Assembly: GCF_003073045.1 (NCBI RefSeq)
Contig: NC_037592.1
Span: 2,081,371 to 2,145,370 of the forward strand
DNA length: 64,000 nucleotides
Direction of reading: 5' to 3'
DNA from: Pomacea canaliculata
Lineage: Eukaryota > Mollusca > Gastropoda > Architaenioglossa > Ampullariidae
Below the pieces are notes generated by a model. It made no database searches. It saw only the letters and a list, made by a program, of their open reading frames with translations, and was not told the origin of the DNA. A program made the position numbers and the translations under genes. The number at the start of each line of letters is the position of its first letter. The first letter of the stretch is position 1. Positions 37,601-48,518 of the stretch are shown here, piece by piece.

Positions 37601-39253
37601 TATACACATCTGTCATGAAAAAGTCTTATTGACAGAGATCTCAAAAATATTTGTTGCGTGGTTGCAGATGACTCGCACAGTGATGTCAGTCTCTCTAACA
37701 ATTCCGTTGGAGTGCCCCTGGAGCAGTCTTCACCTGATTCAGACTCCATTCTCATGCCGTACGGTCCTTTGCATAAACCTTATATAGAACATTTCATGGT
37801 TGCTTTGTACAAACATCAGACCTACGTATTTCACTCAAAAGATAGACTGTGACTTGTCTGTGTAAACTAATCTATTTTTTTATTAGTTTTGAGTAGCAAA
37901 ATATGTTGTGTGGCAAATTTGCTAAAAGAATGCATTTTACAAAATCAGTGGTAAATCTAACATTAAAAACAAAATTGAAAGAAAGGAAAAAAAAATGTGT
38001 GTAGTAGTAGAGTGAGGTTCTTATTATTTTGTGGCTGTATTATTTGCATTATTATATGGTACATAACAGACCTCCAACACCTCGACGTGCTTTCACGGCT
38101 CCACTACTTCGACACCGGCCATATGCCATTTCACCCTTTAGTTCTTCGCCTGTGTCCACACGAAAAAAGCGGTGAGTTTGATGTGTTTGTTTATTGCAAA
38201 ACTGCCGCTAGCATTAACAGTACATGCAGTACTGTGTGGCATTTGAAAATCACTGGGACTGGATGGTTATTAGCAGAGCATGTCAGGAATTTAGATGCAA
38301 AGATACTTTGCATTTTGTTGAGTTATAGTTTCGTGTTTAGTTTTTGAAAGACTTGCTCATGGAAATTAAATTTCCTTGAATAAAAGAACACCACAATGCG
38401 TTAATTTTAAATTATTTCGAAACTTGTGGTATAGGCCAGAAGTTGTTTCAAAGTGTAATTTTTTTTTAGTACATGACTTTGGCAAAAAAGAAATAACCAA
38501 AACAAAACAAATGCATTGTATTTAAGCATAAACTGTTGATTGTAAGCTGTGGAGATAATGGTAATAGAGATAAAGTTAATATAGTGAAATGCATCCATAA
38601 AAATAGTTTTGGTTGTAACAAAGAGTCACAATATGGAAGGTTTTAATGAAGAGGTTTTTACTGGGGTGTTTTTTTTTTTCTAAGCAAAAAGATAACATTT
38701 TACTTCCCCCATGCACACATATACATGCAGAAAGATGTCCACATGGTAGATGTAGATTTTTCATTAGTTCAAATGCTGCTCGCTTAGCATGGGAGCTTGT
38801 GCTACTTTTGCTGAATCAGCTGTTAAGCTTGTGTTGGGTGCCGTGGGAAAATATCTTATTCTAATTATTTTAATAGGAGGCCTGATTTCAGTTCAGTGGA
38901 TTGCGAGTCTACATCACCCGTGAAAGAAGATAGCAGTTTTGAGAGCGAGCGATCCCTGACACCCCCTCCTGTGCCTCGCACACTCTTTCCCATGGACGTC
39001 GATGAGGAGAAGACAGGAATAGAGCCCAAGAACTTGATGCAGGTAACAGTCTATTTACTTTTTCTGTCAGTACTGTTGGCAATCCATTGATTGCATTCTT
39101 GAAACCTTTTGACAGAATTTTAAGGAGGCATGGCTCTTATAGATTTTAAAAGAAAGACATTAGCTGTCAAGTTGCTTTTTAATATTGTATTCTTGAGTAC
39201 TATTTGCTGTTTTTATTTTCCAGATGTTTGACGCTGCCAGTGATGAAGACTGA
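28632..39253 (+). CDS. PKMYT1: Myt1, membrane-associated Cdk1-inhibitory kinase
   Basis: Wee-family dual-specificity kinase that phosphorylates Thr14/Tyr15 of Cdk1. Sixteen exons in consistent phase: 28632-28778, 28935-29064, 29899-29996, 30439-30521, 30849-30974, 31585-31660, 32125-32244, 32486-32577, 32949-33055, 33263-33366, 33878-33919, 36416-36533, 37668-37758, 38070-38171, 38877-39042, 39224-39253; 543 residues. Visible: RAVSF before the domain, GEGSFGEVYKVRSKEDG, AVKKSREKFRG, HMDIKPENIF with Asp 234, DFG at 251, EGDPKYLAPEIL, GGEGWHILRQGELP. The tail is Ser/Pro rich and ends EPKNLMQMFDAASDED, like the EPRNLLSLFED end of vertebrate Myt1 and unlike Wee1. The vertebrate membrane segment after the kinase domain is not encoded by these exons; a possible extra exon at 36206-36289 is discussed in the findings. 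The start at 28632 gives MDESSEG; no in-frame upstream ATG was seen. Confidence 0.96.
33681..33773 (+). other. 34-bp intronic hairpin
   Basis: Left arm 33681-33714 and right arm 33740-33773 are reverse complements at 32 of 34 positions, and both exceptions form G-U pairs in RNA transcribed from the plus strand. The loop is 25 nt. It lies in the PKMYT1 intron between exons 10 and 11, in the gene's own orientation. A pri-miRNA, an hpRNA or a short palindromic MITE are all possible. Confidence 0.75.
34053..34600 (+). mobile_element. LINE fragment A, C-terminal end of a non-LTR reverse transcriptase
   Basis: Two overlapping frames encode the typical LINE carboxy end: SPLLYGLQSWKMTKTISNKL, DVFQNRCLRRIL, RRWRCIGHGLQRKRGRPKET and RSLWRSLVEALCAT. 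There is one frame change and a 5' truncation. It sits in the PKMYT1 intron between exons 11 and 12. The clade (RTE- or Jockey-like) is not settled. Confidence 0.85.
34680..35468 (+). mobile_element. LINE fragment B, CR1/L2-like reverse transcriptase, 5' part
   Basis: Encodes recognisable CR1/L2 blocks with stops and frame changes: FCGYFANKISDIQ, then KPLPKKSTLGVNVLNNYHL, VSNLSFLSKI, LSAYRPFHSTEPTLIKV and DPFAAFDTEYLLHKLQ. The central palm is missing; after LHKLQ it jumps to KVQKSAACLVLRA of the C-terminal region. Its 3' remainder resumes at 36194, because LINE C is inserted in it. Confidence 0.8.
35469..36178 (+). mobile_element. LINE fragment C, 5'-truncated, inserted into LINE B
   Basis: Encodes LKVNRKKTEVMRINNKQ, FTYLGSIVNKDVGADDDIKS, VLLYGSETWRVTNSINNKL, a degraded stretch, GKRRVGRPKQTWKRTVE and a C-terminal remnant, then ends in the repeat-like AATAAACTAAGCTAAAC. 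It is flanked by TTAGTATAGTTGTTC (35454-35468) and TTAGTACAGTTGTTC (36179-36193), a 15-bp target duplication with one mismatch. Confidence 0.85.
36194..36345 (+). mobile_element. 3' remainder of LINE B
   Basis: After the LINE C duplication the sequence runs through a T-rich stretch into TGAGCATGCGCTTTACAAA and TTTGCATTTATCATTATTAA, the style of 3' end seen in CR1/L2-type elements. Confidence 0.55.
37263..37441. mobile_element. hAT-family MITE, 179 bp
   Basis: Terminal inverted repeats CAGAGATTCTCAACC (left) and CCGCGGTTCTCAACC (right, inverted) match hAT ends of the CAGNGGTTCTCAACC type. The flanks ttgtaaag (37255-37262) and atgtaaag (37442-37449) are an 8-bp target duplication with 7 of 8 identical. 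It lies in the PKMYT1 intron before exon 13 and has no coding capacity. Confidence 0.88.
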
Positions 39254-40224
39254 GTTTTTAATTATCTTCTGAAGATGTTCAGATCTGTGCCACAATTCCC
39301 CAGCAAGGTGTTACCTGCACAGTGGAAACCTCTTAAGAACTAAGATATTTTGTCTTTCGTCTGATTGGCATTGCAAAGTCTGCAATGTTGGAAACTTTAC
39401 CTTATACATCTCAGTTGTAAGAGGTTGCGCTCACTGTTAAGCAGTTAAATGAGGTGCATGTGAAATAGCTTGCTTGTTCGCTGCTTAGCTTTAATGCTGC
39501 TACAGTGAGGGCTACATTGTGATTTAAAAGCTGTTACAACTGGTGTAACATTGTGCCTTGGAGGCTGTGAACATTTGACATTTTAAAGCAGCTATTGCAA
39601 CCAAAAGCATTGGACAATTAAGGGGTGTGGTTATCCTTAAACAGATAAGTTTTCAATCAGACAACAAACAATCTGCTACTTCCTGCTCTGGATTGCTGAT
39701 CAAAGCCATGTAACCTTCAACTTCCTATTATTTCCTGCTAGCTTGGAATATGCAGATTGAAGGGGTAGTGTGGATGTTGGTTTGGACTGATCTGCTCGTA
39801 ACAACGCCTGCCTGTCAAGGTTGATGCAACCTTGATGTTTGCTTGGCTGCTGTGAACAAAAATGATAATTGTGTTCCCTGATGGTCTCTTGACTGGTCAC
39901 AAGCAGCTGATGTTGAAGGCTTTGCTTCCTTCATCAGGGGTTAACATGCCAGTCCAGTGCATGTGGGTGCTGGTGAGTGAAGAGGTGAAAACATGATGTG
40001 CATCTGCTGAAGATAATGTGATTTTTTTCACCTTCACATCACAAAGATGAACAAAATTTGGAAAGTGAGGTTGTCACTTCATCTCTGAGAGAACAGTTGC
40101 TGGAAACTTGAGTTTGTCTGCCAGTGAATGTGCTAATTGATTTTTTCACAGACTGTCCCCATCCCCCACACTTTTTTATTTCTCATCATCCCAAGATGTT
40201 ATGTATATGGACAGTAATTGCTAC

Positions 40225-40230
40225 AATAAA
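40225..40230 (+). terminator. Polyadenylation signal for PKMYT1
   Basis: AATAAA 972 bp after the stop codon, followed by a TG/T-rich stretch (TGTAATCTGTATATG). Confidence 0.5.
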
Positions 40231-40634
40231 TGTAATCTGTATATGAAAGAATCTTCCTGAGGCTTGGTCCAGTAACTGTGAACTGCTGTTAGAAATATCC
40301 CACCAGGTGTGTTCATTAACTACAGTAAAGTAAAGAAAATGCCTTTCCAAGATATTAAAACTAACTGATGGCTGATCAAGATCATTTCAAACACCAGAAG
40401 TGTTCACAAACTTTTTAAAAAGGGATATGTGTGCATGTGTATGTATATATGTATATTTTTATACACTAATCCAATATTTACAGAATTGAGTTTTGTTTTA
40501 ATTTTAGCACCTGTGTGATAGTAAATGATTATTGTGTCACATGGTCAGCTTGTTTTGCTTTTATAAAAGAAGCTTCTGTTAACTGCCTTCGCAGAATGGC
40601 TTCATCAACTTTATACTCTCGTCTGTCTTTCCTC

Positions 40635-40705
40635 TGTAGGCCTCAGTAAGCCCTCTTGCCGTGATATAGCCTTAGTTGCTGGCAGGGCGTAAAACACAAC
40701 CAACA
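40635..40705 (+). repeat. SINE family 1, tail only, opposite orientation
   Basis: CTTGCCGTGATATAGCCTTA followed by GTTGCTGGCAGGGCGTAAAACAC closely matches the 3' tail of the 54.7-kb SINE (minus strand there: CTTGCCGCGATATAGTCTTA then GTTGCTGACTCGGCGTAAAACAC). No tRNA-like head precedes it. Confidence 0.7.
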
Positions 40706-43399
40706 TTAGCAAGCCCTCATGGTGGCATTTCTTACTGGTTCAGAAGGATCATTTTTGTATTATCTGTACTGCATAACTGTTGTTCAAAAGAAGCTGGTAT
40801 GATGGTCATGTGTCCATGTAAGCTGTACTTCAGTAACTGCAGGCACTTAATGCATCGTGCTTGGCTACTGCTTAGCGACAACTTTTAACTATCCATGCAT
40901 TTTAGGGCATTATGTAATAATAAATTATCCGGGACTGCTTGTAACTATAGGAAAGAGGAGGTCCCTGATCCATGTGGTGCTATAATATCCAGTAATCTTA
41001 ATGAAGGCTTCTTCTAAAAGCTTATAGATTTGTTTACAACCATCTATATCTGTTAAATTTGTGCTTGTGGCAGAAAAATGCTTCATGTGTATGGATAAGT
41101 ATTAAGAATATTGGGATCTTGAGGTGCACATAGCGAAATTGACACTGCTGCTTAGGTGTGACTCAAAATACCAATATGGCTACTATAGCCGGGTCCTGTC
41201 TGTCAGGTTGCTGGTTATAGAGTAATAATAACTTTACAGTTTCTTGCTTATTCTTTCAGTTTAGGAGAGAGGGGTGGGCTACATTTTAGATTTAACCAGA
41301 AATCCTCAAAGCACTTGCCAGAAAGTTTACTTTAAAAATGGTCAGCTTGGTCACTAACAGTTGTATTGCTCATTTTACCAAGCTGCTCAGTTAAATAACT
41401 TTCCAAGTTCACTAATCAGCTGCAAGCAGCATCATACCTTGCCAGCTAACCATTTTAGGCACTTTATTTTCAAATCACTTTCTTTGCTTCAAGTGAAAAA
41501 CTATAGAGTGCATATTTGGCGTTGTTCTTCTATTAAAGCAAAAGCTTTCTTCTAGCGCTTGATCCCGTTCCTTGGAACATTTTTTTTTTTTTTTTTTTTT
41601 AACCATCATTTTCATTTTTGTTGCTGACACCACCTACAATATGCATATCTTAATATAAACTAACCCTTTTATTTCCCTCCAGTATGTAGTGTTCATCCTG
41701 CTCGCAGAATTCCCTTCTGGCACAGAGTTTGTGATCTTACTCTGAACATGGTGCTGTCAGGTTGTATGACCAGGTATGGCTTGACATCCAAGGTTCTAAA
41801 AAGCTGATAAATGCATGTAACCTCCTTGAGACCAGTAAAAAAAAAAACTCTTGGCTTTGGTGGGCATTAATTTATCTAGGATGACAGGTCTATAGCTTTT
41901 GACACTACCATTTTCTTTGTTGCCATATTGTAAAATAACTCAGTGTGAGGGGCTTATTTCCTGGATAACACCATTTGTGTTCTCTTGCTGATGTCTGCAC
42001 ATATTTCATGCTGTGTTGTAAAGATGCATTAGGCAAGGCGATGCAAGATAATCACTGTTTAGGGGGAAAATGATTGGATGACAAATATTTTGAAGTGTGC
42101 GTGCAATAACTTAGAATAAGTGATGTTGACATGTAATGGGAAGCTGGTAAACGTTTCTTAAAAATGAAAAAAATGAAAAAGAAACCTTGCACATTATGTA
42201 TACATTATTTTCTGGGAATTTCTGATTGGTTATAAGAAGTGAGATGGGTGATGTTACTGTCTTTCACATGCTGTTATTTAGTCCTGTACATGAAAATCCA
42301 GGCAGTGTGTTGTGCTGTTGTAGACTAAAGTTGTCACTGGATGAAGTTATATAATGTCCCGTTTCTAGACTACAAATTTCCACAATAGTTTAAACATTTT
42401 GGGTTTTTTTCTGTTGCTCACTTCTTGTGCCCTCTTTACCGTTGGTCAGGCTAGCAATCACCTCAGTGATGCATTCAGGTCAGTATAACAAGCAAATGAC
42501 TATAACATTGGATGTTGCCGCCTGTTGAAATAGGCTTATTATTTATTACGTTATGCACTTGTATTTCTCCAGAGAAAATGCAAAGCACTTGCGGAATTAT
42601 GCAGAATAGTACCGCAAGTGCAAATCATCTTCCAGATCAGTAGTTCAAACATTTCTTAAAACAAAAGCAAGAATTACAGCAGCCACTGGTAATGCAGGTC
42701 GCTGTAAAAGATTTTTTTCTGTTCTCATTTTTCATCACTGGTGGAGGTGTGGATTGAGGGCATAAACAGATGTTTGTATTCCTGAATAAAATGAATATAA
42801 TGCTGTGTAAAATAAAAGCATTTTTACAAATATTTTACCTTTCATTTTTCATGTTTATTATATGTAGTGAAGATGGATCACCATCAGGTGTTCTGAAGGC
42901 ATTTGGCCTGAATCCAACAGCCAAAAGGTGGCGATGTAGATAGGGGTGGTAAAGGTTTTGCCAGTCTGGACCAGGTTCAGGCAGTCAAATGTTTATTTTA
43001 AAAGCGGACCAACCACGAAGTGAGGCAGGTTCTGTTTCTTGAAATAACTAAACTTTAGCTGATGCAACAAACTTGTGAAGGAGGACTGCAGACGAAGTGA
43101 ATGAAGCGAAAAGTACATCTGTGGTGTGTCCGCGGACACTGGTTGGATTCATAATTAAATACAATGTGTTTAGACGAGATTATTAGGCATTATTTTTATT
43201 CTACACAACTATCCTGCCACCTTGATGCGAAGTAAAGCTGTCCGCTCCGGTGCTGTGACTGCATGTCCTGTCTAGAGAATTTATCAAGCTCTCATCTGGC
43301 TGCTGATTCTATCTGCTCGCAAGACCAACAGACTGAGGCTGTCCTTTGTTTCGGCCGTGGGACTTCTGGATGTTACTGAGTGCGAATGATGCAGCTGCC

Positions 43400-43615
43400 T
43401 GAAGCATAAACTATGAGTCTGGTGGATATGAATAGGTCATAACTTGAATACTTTGACGATAACTGAACCTGCTGCCATGATCAACTAGCAGACAGTGGAT
43501 TCCCATTACATCGAAACCATTTCCACCCCCAGTGAGGTTTGAACCGGGGCTTGGAGCATCTTTCTTCCTATATAGCCAAGAAATGTTGATCACTGATCCA
43601 GGCTCAGATCGAGGT
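43400..43615 (-). repeat. tRNA-like SINE, family 3
   Basis: On the minus strand an A-box-like TGGATCAGTGATCA (43600-43587) and a B-box-like GGTTCAAACCTC (43545-43534) are about 55 nt apart, as in a tRNA, with no proper acceptor stem. A non-tRNA body follows to about 43400. A pol III-type SINE fits better than a tRNA gene. Confidence 0.5.
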
Positions 43616-43790
43616 CATTAAAAACATCCTCTAGCTTCTGCCCAAGGGAAGACCGGGTGGAAGTCTTGGGTCCAATATAAGACGGTCCTTGAGGTGGATA
43701 AGGCCTACAGTACTTTATAAAACCCTTTATAACCGTTGTTAAAGAAGTGTGTACAAACTGAGACAAGACCAGAAGACTAGAATGAAAATT

Positions 43791-43796
43791 TTTATT
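43791..43796 (-). terminator. Polyadenylation signal for the CBM14 gene
   Basis: AATAAA on the minus strand, about 400 bp past the stop codon at 44195. Confidence 0.5.
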
Positions 43797-44194
43797 TTAA
43801 AATGTCTAAAGTTTAAAAAATAAAGATAAATGGTCACATTCACTGCCTCTAGAGTGCTGAATCAAAATATTACTTTTCTAAAAGTTAAGCATTTCGACCT
43901 GACAGTCATGTCTATGCACGAATCCACTGTCCAGTCATACTACTAGTACAGAGAAGTAAACAACCCAAGGACACCTACTATCATGTCATGGACTCAGTGG
44001 AAAAGTGTTTCCCCAATTCCCGCCAAATATCACTCGCTGTTGTTTTATAGCACGGAAGCGAAGTTTCTCAAAGTGAAAACAGTAAACAGGAATATGATGA
44101 AAATGGATTTAGTTGATGAGTGCGGCATGATGCTTTAGTGATTGTATTTTTCGGCTGTCTGCGTCACTATGAATGAATTACCAGCTTGCTATCT

Positions 44195-46600
44195 TCAAAC
44201 AACAGACTTGGCTTGGAACGCCGGCACATTTTTGCTGCACACGATGTTGTCGATGTAGTCGCAGCTTTTGATGGCGCCGTTGTAGAAGAGACCTTGAGGA
44301 CAAGAGAGACCGGGCATAGGTCCATCTGCAGTGCATACAACAAACTGGGATGTCGGACATCCTTGTGTGTAATCCGGGTACACTGCGACACCCCTTCCCG
44401 ACGTGCCTGCCCCGCACACAGGGCCCCTAGCCCCACATGACAGGACTGAGGGCGCCACGCACCTGTCGGTGCCTTCGTCAAAGAAGAGTCCTCCCGAGCA
44501 CGAGAGGAAGGACATGACACCATTTTTGCACAAGAAGTAGTCACTCGATGGACATCCTCGACTGTAGTCTGGGTAGAACGTGTCTGTGGTCTTGATTGGG
44601 CAGGACAACTCGGTCCGTGCTTGGCCTTCACGCGCTGTGTAATCAATCAATAATCAATCAGCTAATTAGTGGAGCAAGACATTCAGACTGAGCGACTGGT
44701 CAGTAAGTACATGTCAATCAGAACTGAACACAGACACACAAACAAGTTCTACAGCTTCCTATATCTTCAGAAATAAAAACTCGACAATGCAATGCTAATT
44801 AAAATTAAGAAATTAAGTTGCTTTGCTATTATGTGAACGGAGGCAACTCTACAATTAGTCTCGCGCTCTGAGAGCGTGCTCCTGTGCGAAAGCGATTTAT
44901 ATATTATTAATATTGAGACAGTATCGTCTTAAGGGGTCCAACAGAGCGGCTAATTGGCTTCAAACAAAGACAGGGAGGGTCTGTCCACTAGTTTGACCAG
45001 TGAATGGTGGAAGGCAAGACTTACCGGAACACGCATTGTAGGCCTCCACCGTGCAGCCGCCTTCGCGGGGTCAAAGGCCGTCTTGGAGGGACAAGCCAGG
45101 GTGCCGGAGTAGCGTCCTCTGAAGCACAGTCCGTAGCTGTAGCAGCTGGGGGTTGCAACGACGGAGAAGGCCACTGAGCTGGGTGGGCATTGCTGGCACA
45201 GGCCGAGCTCGGCAAGAACCATGAGAGTCAAAACCATCCCTGAAGAACAGAAATTTAAAAGTGAGCTGCTACAACTCAGACTGAGGGAGACAAACGCTGA
45301 TGCTGAAAGCGGCGGTACAGGGTAGGACTAGACCCCGGATGTTCATTAGCAGCCGTCTCTCACTTAATTGACAAGTCAGAAGTGTAAGGTCGAGCACGAT
45401 GGTTGAGGAAGGAATCTGCAAGCAGTGGCATGTGCTAACTGCCGCACGTTTTACTCAGACGAAGCCCACCCTGTGACATCCACCCTGTGTACACAGTCCC
45501 AGGAGGGGTTGACACACATCCAGGAGACGGGGGCAAGCAACAGCAGTTCTCACTGATTTTGCTGCAGTGAGGTGTCGGGTGTGTAAATAAACAGCGAAAC
45601 AGGTTGAAAGGTTACAAACTACAGGGAAGACTTATTTTTAATATATTTTTTACTTTGTTTTTGCAACGATTCACTCAAATGGACTGACCGTGAGAGGATT
45701 CACAATGACACCAGGAGCGACTTTCGTTTGTTTGTTAGTGTGTGTGTATGACTCGAAAGCACCGAAATGTATACAAGAAAACCGTCTAATGTACATGTTT
45801 CAACAAATAAATAAATATTCGGTTGTTCAGCCTAATGAATCTACTTCATACGAGAAAGTGTGACTAGTCATAGCCACTGTATGACAGCAATGTAGAGTGC
45901 ACACACCTGTCTAATTAAAGTGAAATTATGCCAGTACCTTCAGCTTCATCTCCATGTCAGAAGCTTTAAAACATGTGCACGTCTATAAAACTTAATCGAG
46001 GTCTGATGTAAAAATGTTTTTTATTTTTTTTTTTTTCGTGGAATGCATTGAGCAATGCTTACAAGGTGGCACAACACTTATTTACAGAGCAGACATGGGA
46101 ACTAACTCAGAGCGCGTGAAAATCAAGGGAGAGAACTATATATATATATTTCTGAATGGATGTATAACTGTGAGATTGATAGACGTTTTCTGATGGAGAA
46201 GCCTGATTATTTTACAGTTGACTGAAACACAAAATCACTCCTGAAGTCATCGCTGACTGGTTTAAAATAAAACTGCTATGCTAAGGTTTCCTCCCTTTAA
46301 AGCAAGACATGGCGCGCACTTCAAATAAGACAAGCTACCTAACAACAACAATTTGAAACAATTTTTGAACTCACGGATCCATTTAGGGAGAATCTGGAAA
46401 ACGAAAGCGTTTCGAACAAGGCTGAACCCCATCCACACCACTTCACCTGTCCGGATTGTTTCAAAATGTTCGAGTCTACCTTGGGTCAGGTATAAAACCC
46501 AGGTATGAAGAAAAGAAAGGTGGAGCCGTTGTCTAACTTTACATGGCGGGTACATTCCGGTGACATCCAATACCGTGGTTGATTACTTACCTAGGTTCAT
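44195..46600 (-). CDS. Secreted protein with three CBM14 (peritrophin-A) chitin-binding domains
   Basis: Three exons: 46591-46600 (only MNL plus one base), 45025-45239 and 44195-44634, all in matching phase, about 221 residues. The spliced start gives MNLGMVLTLMVLAELGLC, a signal peptide that neither exon gives alone. Each domain has the six-cysteine CBM14 pattern: domain 1 from QCPPSS to AYNACS, domain 2 SCPIKTTDTFYPDYSRGC to VLSC, domain 3 from VCGAGT through YPDYTQGC to NIVC. Domains 2 and 3 share YPDYxxGCPxSxxxxC. Exon 2 carries an apparent one-base slip in the run at 45067-45070, between AFDP and GCTVEAYNACS; a missing base there explains it. Such proteins bind chitin in cuticle, gut lining or molluscan shell matrix; which applies here is unknown. 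Confidence 0.85.
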
Positions 46601-47359
46601 GCCTCTTTCGTTACTCTCACCCGACCTCGCGCACGTGCACGCAGACGGGTACAATGGCGCTCCACGCGCTGTTACTCACTGCGGCGGAGGGTAAACGGCC
46701 GCAGCCCCGTGATCCTACAAAGCCAGGAGCGGGTGGACACCTGCACGCAAGCTGCAGATATGTGAACCCTAACGAGCTGCTTCATCTAACCCTCCACCTG
46801 CCTACACCTGGCCTGGGCAAACTGCCTTAGTTCGAGTGCAGAGGACGGCGCTACCCGTAAGTCCTACGCCCTGCTGCGAAATAACCCTTGACCTTTACAG
46901 TAATTGTACTAACGGTACCTGTAAACATCCATTGTCATTACTGGTAAATATGCACCTTTGTTACTGGCTACAGAATTTTCTTTCCATGCTGAAGTATTTT
47001 CTGGCAATGTTTGCGAGAGAAAAATCAGGGTGTTGGTACAGAGCAAGCACGGGAAGTGATGTGTTGTTCGAGAGGAGTGCAGAGTAGGTCGACAGTTTGT
47101 GACCCTCGGCGAAGCCTGTCCCTCTACAGTTCGGGCGGAGAGCAAAAATCACAGATGAGGTTTCCTTGTGCTCGTTTTTCTGGATTTTTTTTTTTAGCAC
47201 AAGAGTGCTTTGTGTCCTCTGTGAATAGGCAATCCTTCCAACAGGTGGCGATCAAAGGCTTTGTCCCAGGTGCAAATTGTCTCTCAAACTCTCGTTGATG
47301 ATACTTGCGCAGGTGAAAGAGTGTGCCCGCTGTCTTGGAGGACTCTCATTACGGATGTG

Positions 47360-47460
47360 TGCTGGGGTATGAAGTGGTATTGCAGAAGTATCGATGGGGA
47401 CATGCTGGGGCATAAAGTGGCATTGCAATGATATATAGACGGGTATATGCTAGGGTATAT
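47360..47460. repeat. Short minisatellite, 43-45-bp units
   Basis: Units beginning TGCTGGGGYATRAAGTGG at 47360 and 47403, with a partial third (TGCTAGGGTATAT) at 47448. Confidence 0.7.
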
Positions 47461-47734
47461 ATTATTTCTAAGGAGTGTGTGTTGGGGGGGTATGTGCCAT
47501 GGTTTTGCTGGATGTGGAGGGGTGTTGTTGGGGTATGAAGAATCAGAAAATGGAAGGCCAGAAGACGAAGCTTTAAGGGCAGAAATAGGTTTCTTGTCAA
47601 ACCACATTTTAAAGATAGCCCCCCCCCCCCTCAAAAAAAAAACAACAAACAAAAAACTCTCCGTTGACCTTTGTCATGTAACTAAAATAGAGAGATTACC
47701 CAATCATTGATGAAATGCACAAAGCTTCAATATC

Positions 47735-47930
47735 TTATTATTATTATTTTCACCCCCAGTGGAGCATAGGGCCGCAGCTACACCCCGCTTTCGGACCCTG
47801 GGCGACCCTCTCCAGTTGGGAGCATGTCATGGCAGCTGTCTCCGCCTCCCTGTGGACTGATCTCCTCCATGTCTGTCTGGGTCTCACCACCCTGCGCCTC
47901 CCGTGGTTGTCTCGTTAAATCAATAAATAT
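47735..47930 (-). mobile_element. LINE 3' end, antisense
   Basis: The minus strand contains QLERVAQGPKAG and the frame-shifted phrase TGCGGCCCTATGCTCC, the conserved carboxy end of the LINE type that also forms fragment C, followed by a tail with (ATA)n. It is strongly 5'-truncated. The plus-strand open frame over it is not a gene. Confidence 0.7.
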
Positions 47931-48071
47931 TCAATAACCTATACCCCAGGATATTGCTAATGTGTTTGCGCGTTCGCAAACGAACGGAGACCCTCCCACC
48001 CACCAAAAAAAAAGCAAAATAAAAAACAGCAAAAATAAACATCAAAATCAGAGATTGTGTCTAAACCAGCA

Positions 48072-48077
48072 TTTATT
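48072..48077 (-). terminator. Polyadenylation signal, membrane paralogue A
   Basis: AATAAA on the minus strand, about 440 bp beyond the stop codon of the gene ending at 48519. Confidence 0.45.
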
Positions 48078-48518
48078 TGTGCTAGAAGCATAGCTGAGCT
48101 CATCAATGACATACATCACTTACTAATACACATTACAAAACAACATGTGGTTTTTCGTGAAGTACAAACACAATTCATAAACAGTCACACAAAAACAATA
48201 CAACACGTCATATAGCAACCGACGCATAAAAGGAAAAGGGTCATCAAGCCTAGTGGCCACAAGGACATGAACTGTAAGTGGTTCATCAAGCCTAGGGGAT
48301 GACAAAGTTCAATCTTTTTTGCCACCTCTCCATTTATAAATCGACACCCGTTTGTACTGAGAAGGCAAGTTTTCTGGTCATGGGCTAGCCTCCATCAGAT
48401 GACTATCTCCTCCAATGCAAGTCAGCCGCCAAAACCAAAAGAATAATCGGCTTTTTCCCTCCAACCCAGGCATTATTTGATGATGTTGAAGGCTGTTTGT
48501 GTAATGGGAGGTTCACTA

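Larger units (their letters stand above)
39254..43790. other. PKMYT1 3' untranslated region and tail-to-tail intergenic DNA
   Basis: No exon recognised. AATAAA hexamers occur at 40225-40230, 42809-42814 and elsewhere, so long alternative 3' ends are possible. A T run sits at about 41579-41600. SINE remnants lie near 40635-40705 and 43400-43615. Confidence 0.5.
46601..48071. other. Intergenic DNA between the CBM14 gene and the membrane protein gene
   Basis: The promoter side of the CBM14 gene is CpG-rich to about 46860. After that I see a minisatellite (47360-47460), C and A runs near 47620-47645, and an antisense LINE end. No gene recognised. Confidence 0.5.

Noticed and set aside
43534-43600. 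tRNA gene on the minus strand
   Set aside because: A and B boxes are present but the acceptor and anticodon stems do not form. A SINE explains it better.
44167-44646. 159-codon minus-strand frame over the last CBM14 exon
   Set aside because: It is out of frame with the two clear six-cysteine CBM14 domains in the same DNA.
47715-47918. 67-codon plus-strand frame
   Set aside because: It is antisense to the conserved carboxy end of a LINE.
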